The notes below the pieces were generated by a model. That model saw only the letters and a list, made by a program, of their open reading frames with translations, was not told where the DNA came from and made no database searches. This document shows, one piece after another, positions 1 to 5,921 of a stretch of 5,921 nucleotides of DNA (its first letter is position 1; every line of letters starts with the position of its first letter). A program made the position numbers and the translations under genes. The stretch is from an uncultured Phycisphaerales bacterium (lineage in GTDB: Bacteria; Planctomycetota; Phycisphaerae; Phycisphaerales; SM1A02). The DNA lies in NCBI GenBank assembly GCA_946886375.1, contig CAMPIL010000234.1:1-5921 (forward strand), given 5' to 3'.

Positions 1-400
1 CCAGCAGACACACTTTCAACCCGAGTTGGCTCATCGCCACCGCGAGATTCACCGCAAGATTGCTCTTTCCCACGCCGCCTTTTCCGGAAGCAACGGCGAT
101 CGCGCGCGCCAGACGCGCCGGTCGCGGCATTGTGGCCGGCGCGGGTGTTTCGCTCGCAGGCCTGCTGCGGGCACGAGGCGGACTGATTGAATAATGCCGG
201 GGCGTAACCAATTCTCGGCTGCAAATCGGACCGTAACTCACCGCGCCGGTCGGCGAACTCAACGGCAGTTCAGCCGTGGCCGAGCGGTGATCGCCATTTG
301 CGGTCAACGGGTTGACGCGGGTGATATCGGCCCCGGCGTGCGGCTTGGGCGATTCAGCCTGCTGCATCAATCCCCGAAGTTGGGTGGCTTGGTCGCTCAT
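1..400 (-). CDS. flhG: FlhG, MinD-like ATPase controlling flagellar number (partial, 3' end outside window)
   Basis: Reading the minus strand from an ATG at 400-398 gives 133 codons, open to the window edge. The protein begins MSDQATQLR, which contains the DQAxxLR motif (residues 3-9). In FlhG/YlxH this N-terminal motif inserts into the FlhF dimer and stimulates its GTPase, so it fixes the start codon. A deviant Walker A motif, SGKGGVGKS, lies at residues 105-113, with signature Lys107 and P-loop Lys112, followed by the expected helix (NLAVNLAVAMSQLG). This is the MinD/ParA class of membrane-associated ATPases. The stretch between the two motifs (about residues 14-95) is Pro/Ser/Ala-rich, probably disordered, and longer than I expect for the family. 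The ATG overlaps the flhF stop as ATGA. No Shine-Dalgarno sequence is visible, which suggests translation coupled to flhF. Walker B and the C-terminal amphipathic membrane helix would lie outside the window. A plain MinD/ParA is unlikely given DQAxxLR and the position after flhF. Confidence 0.93.
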   Translation of the reverse strand, partial: MSDQATQLRGLMQQAESPKPHAGADITRVNPLTANGDHRSATAELPLSSPTGAVSYGPICSRELVTPRHYSISPPRARSRPASETPAPATMPRPARLARAIAVASGKGGVGKSNLAVNLAVAMSQLGLKVCLL

Positions 401-1935
401 GCGAGGCCGGTCGGTTGGAAACTGAACGTGGAGAGGTGCGATCCGCCGGTCACAACCAGTTCCGCCAGTCGCTCGGCGCGGCCGACTTCAATGTGATCGG
501 GAACTTCCTGGCCGGTGGTCACGAAACTCAATCGCTTGCCGACCTGTCGAATGACGTTGACGAGCATGCCGAAACTCACCGCCTCATCGAGTTTGGTGAG
601 CACGATGTTGTGAATGCCCACAACGGAGAACGCCTCGGCCTCCTGCAACAGGACTTTTTCACCCGCCGCGCTGGAGAGCACAAGATGAACTTCGTGCGGC
701 TCGGCCGCCGCGACAAAGCGAGACAATTCGCTGATGCGCGTGGCGTCCTTTTGACTGCGCCCCGCGGTGTCAATGAGAACGACGTCACGGTCGCTGAATG
801 CATTGACGGCACGCTTCATTTCCGCCGGCGTCAGCGCCACCTGCAGCGGAAGGCCGATGATGTCGGCGTAGGTCCGAAGTTGATCCACCGCTGCAATGCG
901 ATACGTGTCGGCGGTGATCAGGCCCACGCTCTTGCCGTGACGGAGCTTGCACGCCGCGGCGAGTTTCGCCAAGGTCGTCGTCTTTCCCACGCCCGTCGGC
1001 CCGACCAGCGCAATGGTCAGCGGCCGATCGTCCGGCGAGGAGCGCGCCACAACATCGCCAGAGACGGGTATCAACGCCGCAAGATGTTTCATGGCCGCAT
1101 CGCGAACCTGCTGCGCGTCATCCAGCGCGGCGTCGGTAAGGTCCTGGCGCACAGCGTTGACGATCTGGTCCGCCAGTTCATCTGAAATATCCTGACTGAT
1201 CAATTTGAGGTACATGTCGAACAGCGGCTGCGGCATGGTGGGCGGCGAGTGAGCGCGTCCGGTCGACTGCCGCTGAAGCACCTGTCCAACCATTTGACGG
1301 ATTGCGGTGAGTTCATCCTGCATTTCGCGTGCAGCCGGAGCGGCTGGCCCAGGCCGCTCGGGAGCGGAGTCGGCGGATTTCTGCGCAGAGAATCCCCGCG
1401 CTGGTGGATTTGCAGCCGCCGGTTTCGTCGGGTTGGTCAGTAGAAATCGCTTGGCCGTCTTCTCAACGGGAGCGGCTGGCGTCGCGGCTGTGCTGCGAGA
1501 GGGCGGCGCGATGGTGCGAACTTTGACTTCCACAGCCGGCAGCGGCTGGTCGGCCTGCTTTCGCTTGTGCGCCTCATCCAAGGCCAAGGCCAACTTGCGC
1601 GTGCGCTCGCGATCGGCCTGAAGCGCATTGCTGTGTGCGGCTGTTGCGCTTGTTGCACTTGCAGCCGTCTCAGCGGTCGGCTGCTCGCGCGCGGCATACG
1701 CCTTTCGCGCCTGCGCGGCTTTGAGCCTCACCTTCGATGCCAGCGCCGGGGGACGAATTGACGGCGTAGCGGCGGGCGTGGCGGTGACTTCCACGATGGT
1801 CTTGCGCCCGATGCCGAGAATCCCGCCGCGCTTGAACGTGCGCGTGTTCAGAATCACCGCGTCAGCGCCGAGATCGGACTTGACCGCGGCAAGCGCCTGC
1901 GCCATCGTGAATGCATGGTACGTCTTGAGTTTCAC
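397..1935 (-). CDS. flhF: FlhF, SRP-type GTPase specifying flagellar site
   Basis: FlhF is the third SRP-family GTPase beside Ffh and FtsY. It localises to the pole or assembly site and recruits early flagellar parts. The chosen GTG start (1935-1933) gives 512 aa beginning MKLKTYHAFTMAQAL, the usual FlhF N-terminus. It has GGAGGG seven bases upstream. In-frame starts at ATG 1950 and TTG 1974 lack such a site, and the TTG falls within a hairpin. The N-terminal B domain has its conserved part at about 1-52, including DAVILNTR and FKRGGILGIG. An Ala/Pro/Lys-rich low-complexity region follows (about 53-235) with a charged helical patch near 105-128. The helical N domain is at about 236-300. The G domain carries G1 GPTGVGKTT (312-320), DTYRIAAVDQL (343-353), G3 DTAGR (389-393), G4 TKLDE (447-451) and G5-like TTGQEVPD (473-480). 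All nucleotide-binding motifs look intact. Its length is at the long end for the family because of the linker. The stop overlaps the flhG start. Confidence 0.96.
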   Translation of the reverse strand: MKLKTYHAFTMAQALAAVKSDLGADAVILNTRTFKRGGILGIGRKTIVEVTATPAATPSIRPPALASKVRLKAAQARKAYAAREQPTAETAASATSATAAHSNALQADRERTRKLALALDEAHKRKQADQPLPAVEVKVRTIAPPSRSTAATPAAPVEKTAKRFLLTNPTKPAAANPPARGFSAQKSADSAPERPGPAAPAAREMQDELTAIRQMVGQVLQRQSTGRAHSPPTMPQPLFDMYLKLISQDISDELADQIVNAVRQDLTDAALDDAQQVRDAAMKHLAALIPVSGDVVARSSPDDRPLTIALVGPTGVGKTTTLAKLAAACKLRHGKSVGLITADTYRIAAVDQLRTYADIIGLPLQVALTPAEMKRAVNAFSDRDVVLIDTAGRSQKDATRISELSRFVAAAEPHEVHLVLSSAAGEKVLLQEAEAFSVVGIHNIVLTKLDEAVSFGMLVNVIRQVGKRLSFVTTGQEVPDHIEVGRAERLAELVVTGGSHLSTFSFQPTGLA

Positions 1936-1942
1936 CGGTTTG

Positions 1943-1948
1943 CCCTCC
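1943..1948 (-). promoter_or_regulatory. Shine-Dalgarno site of flhF
   Basis: On the minus strand GGAGGG lies seven bases upstream of the GTG at 1935. This is a strong, well-spaced ribosome binding site and decides the flhF start over the in-frame ATG (1950) and TTG (1974). The site itself overlaps that ATG, which would make ATG initiation there unlikely. Confidence 0.8.
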
Positions 1949-1967
1949 ATGGCAAGGTGATCTGAGA

Positions 1968-2003
1968 GGCGCAAAGCACGCGATCATGTGCGTGCGATGC
2001 GCC
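1968..2003 (-). promoter_or_regulatory. Intergenic two-tier hairpin between flhA and flhF
   Basis: On the minus strand, an outer stem GGCGCA/TGCGCC and an inner stem GCACGC/GCGTGC are separated by a 2x2 internal loop (TC against TT) and closed by an 8-base loop (ACATGATC). All 12 stem pairs are Watson-Crick. The structure starts seven bases after the flhA stop and ends 19 bases before the flhF Shine-Dalgarno site. No T-run follows it on either strand, so it does not look like a standard Rho-independent terminator. Its position suggests a role in mRNA processing, 3'-end protection of the flhA message, partial attenuation, or tuning of FlhF translation. That role is inferred; only the inverted repeat is seen. 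Confidence 0.55.
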
Positions 2004-2010
2004 AAGTTGT

Positions 2011-4167
2011 TCATGCCGCTCCTGCGGCGACCGCGAACTCCGTCGCGGCCAATTGTACCAGACCCTTCGATTCAACGTCCAGCCCCTTGACAATCTCGTT
2101 GTAGGCCAGCACCACGCAACTGGGCAGATGCGCATCGAGAATCTGCTTCACTTGCGCCCGGACTGTCGGCGATGCGAGGACGGTGAGTTGATGGCCGGCC
2201 GACACCAGCGGCTCTGCCGTCTTGCTCACCGCCGAGGCGATGCGGTTGGCCAGTTGCGGCGGGATCGACATGGTGGTGCCTCCGGGCCCGCGGTCGATGT
2301 ACCCGTTGATGATGTCCTCCACCGCCGGGTCCATCGTGACACAGTACAGACGCGGCTTGCCGTCGTCATCGGTCCCTGCGTACATGTTGGAAAGAGTGCG
2401 GCGAAGCGCGTTGCGGACGTATTCCGTGAGCACAGAAACGTCCTTGGTGTGCGGGCCCCAGTCGCCCAGCGTTTCAATGATCGTCGCGAGATCGCGGATC
2501 GGCACGCGCTCGCGCAGCAGGTTCTGCAGCACCTTCTGCAGGTCGCCGACCTTGACCACTGACGGAATCGTCTCTTCCACGAGTTTGGGGGAACTCGATT
2601 TGAGTTGATCCAGCAGATGCGTGACTTCCTGTCGCGTGAGCAGTTCATCGGCGTGGATCTTGACCAGTTCAGTCAGGTGCGTCGCCAGGACGCTGGTCGG
2701 ATCGACGACGGTGTAGTTCATCGATTCAGCACGCTGCTTGAGTTCCTTTTCGATCCATACTGCCTGCAGTCCAAACGCTGGCTCGAGGCCCGCAATTCCA
2801 TCCAGCGCGCCCGTGGCCAGCCCTGAATCCATCGCCATGAGCAGGTGCGGATAGACCTGGCCGTCGCCGATGACCGCGCCACGCAATTTCACGCGGTAGG
2901 TATTCGCTTCCAATTGCATGTTGTCGCGAATGCGAATGGGCGGCACGACGATGCCGATCTCCACCGCCAGTTGCCTGCGGATCATGGCGATGCGGTCCAG
3001 CAAATCACCGCCTCTTGATGCATCGACCAACTGCACCAGGCCATAGCCAATCTCAAACTCCAGCGTGTCAACGTGCAGCAATTCCTCGACAGGAGGCGGC
3101 TGGCTGGGCTTGGCGGCCGCGTCCCGCCGCGCCTGTTGTTCCTTGTCAGCCTTCTCGCGCTTTTCAAAGAGCCCGATCGTCCACGCCAAGCCCCCCACAA
3201 GCACCGAGGCGCTCAGCATTGGAATGGCGGGAAGTCCGGTGAAGGCGAGGAGGCCAAGAAACCCGCTGATGAGGTACAGGGCCATCGGCTGAGAGGACAA
3301 CTGCCGCGGGATTTCATCGCCGATGGTTTCCTTGCCGCCGGTGCGGGCGACAATCAGGCCCGCCGAGATCGAGATGATGAACGCAGGCACCTGGCTCACA
3401 AGTCCATCGCCGATGGTGAGGCGCGTGAACACCTGCATCGTGGCGCCTGCGTCCCAGCCCTTCTGGAGCCAGCCGATGGCGAACCCGCCTGCCACATTGA
3501 TGAGCGTGATGATGATGCCAGCGATGGCGTCGCCACGCACGAATTTGCTGGCGCCGTCCATCGCGCCGTAGAAGTCGGCCTCTCGCATGATGGCCTCGCG
3601 CCGGCTGCGGGCGGTGGCCTCATCGATCAGTCCAGAAGAAAGATCAGCATCGATCGCCATCTGCTTGCCCGGCATTGCATCGAGCGTGAATCTCGCGGCA
3701 ACTTCCGACATGCGCGTCGCGCCCTTCGTGATGACCACGAACTGCACCACCACGAGAATAATGAAAATGATGGCCCCGACCACGACCGAGTCGCCTGCCA
3801 CGAAACTGCCGAATGCCTCAATGACGTGCCCCGCCATGCTCGCGGCTTCCTGCGGCGAGGACGCATCCGCGGAAAGAATCAACCGCGTTGTCGCGACGTT
3901 CAACACCAGTCGAAACAGTGTCGTCGTGAGCAGCAGCACCGGAAACACGCTGAAGTCCAACGGCCGCGTCATGTATACGGTCGTCAGCAGAATCACCGCG
4001 GCCAGCGACAGATTGGCCGCAAGAAGAATGTCCAACAGGGCCGGGGGCAGCGGCACCACCAGCACGCCGATCAGCGACAACAACGAAATGGGCACAAGCA
4101 GATGGCGATAACGGACCATCTGCTGGAACAGCCGTGACAGACCGGGTTGGGCAATCGTGTTCGCCAT
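2011..4167 (-). CDS. flhA: FlhA, flagellar type III export channel and docking-ring protein
   Basis: FlhA forms a nonameric ring in the flagellar basal body. Its membrane part couples proton flow to export, and its cytoplasmic ring docks chaperone-substrate complexes. The 718-aa product is close to the usual length of about 690-710. About eight membrane segments are visible, at roughly 22-41, 44-65, 72-92, 126-146, 214-234, 257-275, 296-313 and 316-334. The FHIPEP family signature (RMSEVAARF...MPGKQMAID) lies at 152-175. The loop SKFVRGDAIAG retains Lys208 and Asp213, and TIGDGLVSQ retains Asp254. These appear to match Salmonella Lys203, Asp208 and Asp249, which are important for export. A charged, Pro-containing linker (335-362) leads to the cytoplasmic domain (about 363-718), which includes the conserved VVDPTSVLATHL, TRQEV and IRDL segments. 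The ATG start gives a normal N-terminus, although no clear Shine-Dalgarno site precedes it. It lies 26 nt after flhB. An injectisome homologue (SctV) is less likely given the FlhF/FlhG neighbours. Confidence 0.98.
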   Translation of the reverse strand: MANTIAQPGLSRLFQQMVRYRHLLVPISLLSLIGVLVVPLPPALLDILLAANLSLAAVILLTTVYMTRPLDFSVFPVLLLTTTLFRLVLNVATTRLILSADASSPQEAASMAGHVIEAFGSFVAGDSVVVGAIIFIILVVVQFVVITKGATRMSEVAARFTLDAMPGKQMAIDADLSSGLIDEATARSRREAIMREADFYGAMDGASKFVRGDAIAGIIITLINVAGGFAIGWLQKGWDAGATMQVFTRLTIGDGLVSQVPAFIISISAGLIVARTGGKETIGDEIPRQLSSQPMALYLISGFLGLLAFTGLPAIPMLSASVLVGGLAWTIGLFEKREKADKEQQARRDAAAKPSQPPPVEELLHVDTLEFEIGYGLVQLVDASRGGDLLDRIAMIRRQLAVEIGIVVPPIRIRDNMQLEANTYRVKLRGAVIGDGQVYPHLLMAMDSGLATGALDGIAGLEPAFGLQAVWIEKELKQRAESMNYTVVDPTSVLATHLTELVKIHADELLTRQEVTHLLDQLKSSSPKLVEETIPSVVKVGDLQKVLQNLLRERVPIRDLATIIETLGDWGPHTKDVSVLTEYVRNALRRTLSNMYAGTDDDGKPRLYCVTMDPAVEDIINGYIDRGPGGTTMSIPPQLANRIASAVSKTAEPLVSAGHQLTVLASPTVRAQVKQILDAHLPSCVVLAYNEIVKGLDVESKGLVQLAATEFAVAAGAA

Positions 4168-4193
4168 GGGTCAGTCGATTAGTTCCAAACCAT

Positions 4194-5267
4194 TCATGCG
4201 CCTACCGCCCTGCCGGCAAGGCGATACACGTAAGCGAGAATTTCCGCGACCGCCTTGTAAAACTCCGGCGGCACTTCCTGATTGACCGCAACCTGCTTGT
4301 ACAACGCCCGGGCAAGGGGTTTGCGCTCGACGATCGGAATGTTGTGCTGCATGGCGATGTGGCGAATGCGCATGGCCAGGTAATCCGCGCCCTTCGCCAC
4401 CACCTTGGGGGCGTTCATGCGCGAACTGTCGTACTGGATTGCGACGGAAATGTGCTCGGGGTTGGTCACGATCACGTCGGCCTTGGGCACAGCCGAGGAA
4501 ATGCGCTGGGCCGCGATCTCCCGTTGCATCCGAATCCGCCGCCGCTTGACCTCCGGATCGCCCTCGGACTGTTTCATCTCATCCTTGACCTGCTGCTTGG
4601 TCATCTTGAGATCGTTGTTGTGCTTCCACCGCTGATAGAGATAGTCCAGAACGCCCAGCGCAATGAGGACGGCAAGTACGCGCAGCGCCAGCGTCAACAT
4701 GATGGAACCCACTTCACCCCAGATCTGGAAAGTGGACAGGTACGGCAGCATCACGATCTCGCGGGCGTGCTCCACAACGGTCACCGCGGCGACAGCCAGC
4801 ACGATGCTCACCTTGAAGGCATCCAAGCCAGACTTCACCAGCGCTGAGATGCCGAAGATTCGCTTGAAACCATTGAGCGGATTGAGTTTGTTGAAGTTGG
4901 GACGAGCAGCCTTGGTCGAAACCAGCCACCCGATCTGCATGAATTGCGAAAGAAACGCGCCCAGCCACGCAAGCAGAATCAACGGCCCGCCAATTCGAAC
5001 CGCCGCCACGCCTGCGGCACGAAGGACTTCGCCGGCCGATGCGGCCTTGAGAATCGTGTCGGCCGAGCCGATCTCCAGCGATTGATTGAGGAACAGCCGT
5101 CCCTGGCCAATCATGGTCATCACCGCCGCCCAAAGTGCGAGCGTCGCGAACAAGAGCATGATCGCGCCGGAGAGGTCGTAACTCTTCGGCACGTTGCCTT
5201 CTTCGCGGGCCTCGGCCCGGCGCTTGGGGGTTGCGTCTTCAGTCCTGTCTCCCAGGTCCTCAGCCAT
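4194..5267 (-). CDS. flhB: FlhB, flagellar export substrate-specificity switch protein
   Basis: FlhB sits in the export gate and changes specificity from rod/hook to filament proteins after self-cleavage of its cytoplasmic domain. The 357-aa product has the canonical N-terminus (RTEDATPKRRAEAREEGNVP, residues 8-27). Four membrane segments lie at roughly 31-53, 86-110, 148-166 and 187-208. A charged cytoplasmic linker follows (212-260), then the C-terminal domain. The self-cleavage motif is at 269-272 and reads NPEH instead of the usual NPTH. The Asn and Pro around the scissile bond are kept and only the third residue differs. The flanking DVIVT, VAKGAD, IPIVERKPLARALY and EVPPEFYKAVAEILAYVY segments are standard for the family. 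The C-terminal tail is short. The ATG lies three bases after the fliR stop, with a Shine-Dalgarno site inside the end of fliR, so the two are probably translationally coupled. Family identity is certain; the effect of NPEH on cleavage is unknown. Confidence 0.97.
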   Translation of the reverse strand: MAEDLGDRTEDATPKRRAEAREEGNVPKSYDLSGAIMLLFATLALWAAVMTMIGQGRLFLNQSLEIGSADTILKAASAGEVLRAAGVAAVRIGGPLILLAWLGAFLSQFMQIGWLVSTKAARPNFNKLNPLNGFKRIFGISALVKSGLDAFKVSIVLAVAAVTVVEHAREIVMLPYLSTFQIWGEVGSIMLTLALRVLAVLIALGVLDYLYQRWKHNNDLKMTKQQVKDEMKQSEGDPEVKRRRIRMQREIAAQRISSAVPKADVIVTNPEHISVAIQYDSSRMNAPKVVAKGADYLAMRIRHIAMQHNIPIVERKPLARALYKQVAVNQEVPPEFYKAVAEILAYVYRLAGRAVGA

Positions 5268-5270
5268 GCG

Positions 5271-5921
5271 TCACTTGACTCCCTCCTGCGCGTGACTGAG
5301 TTCGATCCATTCCGTCACTGATCTGAACATCTCATCGACGCTGTCCATGGCCACATCGCTGATTACGACCAGGCCCACCGCGACCACGCCCAACCCAAGC
5401 AGGATGCGAATGGGGAATCCGAGGCTCAACACGTTCAACTGCGGCACGGTCTTGGCGAGAAATCCCATCGCCACGGTCTCCAGAAACACCAGCGCCAGCA
5501 GTGGCGCGGCGACGCGCATCGCCAACTCCAGCGATGAAAGCATCAACCCGGTTGCGAGCTGCACGAGACTGAAATCCGGAGAAAAGCCGCCCAGATGAAT
5601 GTGCTCGAAACTATTGAGCACCGCCATCAGCATCCATTGATGTCCGCCGATGGCGAGAAACGCCGCCAGCGCCATGAAGTACAGAAGTTGGCCGAGGATG
5701 TCCGCTTCGTCATCGATCGCGGGGTTATAGAACCTCGCAAAACCCAGGCCCATCTGCTGGCCCATGATCAAGCCGCCAGTCTCCATCGCCAGCAGCGGCA
5801 GACTTGCCATGTACCCCACGACCAATCCCACGCACAATTCCATGGCCACCATTGGCGCAAGCATCCAAAGGTCAGCCTTCAACGGGGTCCCGGCGAAATG
5901 CTGATCGGCGAGCAGCGGATA
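5271..5921 (-). CDS. fliR: FliR, flagellar export gate membrane protein (partial, 5' end outside window)
   Basis: The frame is open from the window edge and encodes the C-terminal 216 residues. FliR proteins are usually about 250-260 aa, so about 40-50 N-terminal residues are probably missing. The first possible start inside the window (TTG at 5882) is not the real one, because the reading frame and the family-like sequence continue upstream of it. FliR with FliP and FliQ forms the helical export gate of the flagellar secretion system. Recognisable parts, numbered from the window edge, are MELCVGLVVGY (27-37), GLIMGQQMGLGFARFYNP (50-67), a long hydrophobic stretch near 75-104, RVAAPLLALVFLETVAMGF (136-154) and the family block KTVPQLNVLSLGFPIRI (157-173). 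A final membrane segment lies at about 174-190, followed by an amphipathic acidic tail. The stop is three bases before flhB. The injectisome counterpart SctT is unlikely in this flagellar context. Confidence 0.95.
   Translation of the reverse strand, partial: YPLLADQHFAGTPLKADLWMLAPMVAMELCVGLVVGYMASLPLLAMETGGLIMGQQMGLGFARFYNPAIDDEADILGQLLYFMALAAFLAIGGHQWMLMAVLNSFEHIHLGGFSPDFSLVQLATGLMLSSLELAMRVAAPLLALVFLETVAMGFLAKTVPQLNVLSLGFPIRILLGLGVVAVGLVVISDVAMDSVDEMFRSVTEWIELSHAQEGVK
5281..5286 (-). promoter_or_regulatory. Shine-Dalgarno site of flhB, inside the 3' end of fliR
   Basis: On the minus strand GGAGGG lies 13 bases before the flhB ATG. It overlaps the last codons of fliR and extends as GGAGGGAG, so the effective spacing may be nearer 11. 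The spacing is long for a classical site. Ribosomes finishing fliR would pass over it, so coupled initiation is likely. Confidence 0.55.

Noticed and set aside
194..496. Small plus-strand frame of 100 codons opposite the flhG N-terminal linker
   Set aside because: The minus strand here carries the DQAxxLR motif and is in frame with the Walker A motif, so the plus frame is a shadow.
415..1185. Plus-strand reading frame of 256 codons opposite flhF, starting near the flhG junction
   Set aside because: It lies wholly opposite the intact GTPase domain of flhF and has shadow-type composition with no family resemblance.
1968..2003. Rho-independent terminator at the end of flhA
   Set aside because: The hairpin is strong but no T-run follows it on either strand, so it was recorded as an unexplained structural element instead.
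1932..2135. Minus-strand 67-codon frame, and another frame from the ATG at 2014, spanning the flhA end and the flhF start
   Set aside because: Both run out of frame through conserved flhA or flhF sequence, have no good ribosome binding site and show no protein features. The ATGA at the flhA stop appears to be coincidental.
3073..4137. Long plus-strand reading frame of 354 codons opposite flhA
   Set aside because: It is a His/Arg/Gln-rich shadow of a clear flhA gene, caused by GC-rich codon usage. It has no recognisable domain.
4134..4847. Plus-strand reading frame of 237 codons opposite flhB and crossing the flhB-flhA gap
   Set aside because: It is a shadow of the conserved flhB C-terminal half and is rich in His and Arg.
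5271..5882. fliR as a complete 203-aa gene starting at TTG 5882
   Set aside because: The frame stays open to the window edge, and FliR proteins are about 250-260 aa, so the gene is cut by the window boundary.

Overview
This window is a compact block of flagellar type III export and flagellar placement genes, all read on the minus strand. In transcription order, from the high-coordinate end, they are fliR (5' end missing), flhB, flhA, flhF and flhG (3' end missing). Coding density is close to 100%. The gaps are 3 nt (fliR-flhB), 26 nt (flhB-flhA) and 75 nt (flhA-flhF), and flhF and flhG overlap by 4 nt (ATGA). There is no stretch over 300 bases without a gene. I see no mobile element, tRNA, rRNA, CRISPR array or clear Rho-independent terminator. 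No promoter could be identified; one would be expected upstream of fliR or of earlier fli genes outside the window. The long plus-strand reading frames (for example 3073-4137 and 415-1185) are shadows of flhA and flhF.

The organism is a flagellated, GC-rich bacterium (roughly 60% GC by eye). The gene order fliR-flhB-flhA-flhF-flhG is widespread. The FlhF/FlhG pair suggests control of flagellar site and number, often polar. Taxonomy cannot be fixed from the sequence. The patchy Shine-Dalgarno signals (strong before flhF and flhB, none obvious before flhA or flhG) and Ala/Pro-rich linkers would fit, among others, Planctomycetota (for example Phycisphaerae), but this is only a guess.

The genes form one functional unit. 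FliR and FlhB are part of the inner-membrane export gate complex, and FlhA is the large export channel with a cytoplasmic docking ring. FlhB switches substrate class through self-cleavage at an NPxH motif. FlhF (SRP-type GTPase) marks the site of flagellar assembly, and FlhG (MinD-type ATPase) stimulates the FlhF GTPase through its N-terminal DQAxxLR motif and restrains flagellar number.

I do not see an undescribed system. The points that deserve a second look are: (i) a two-tier hairpin filling much of the flhA-flhF gap, just upstream of the flhF ribosome binding site; (ii) NPEH in place of NPTH at the FlhB self-cleavage site; (iii) an unusually long, Pro-rich linker between the DQAxxLR motif and the Walker A motif in FlhG, together with a long Ala/Pro-rich linker in FlhF; and (iv) an 8-codon mini-ORF that bridges the flhB stop and the flhA start.
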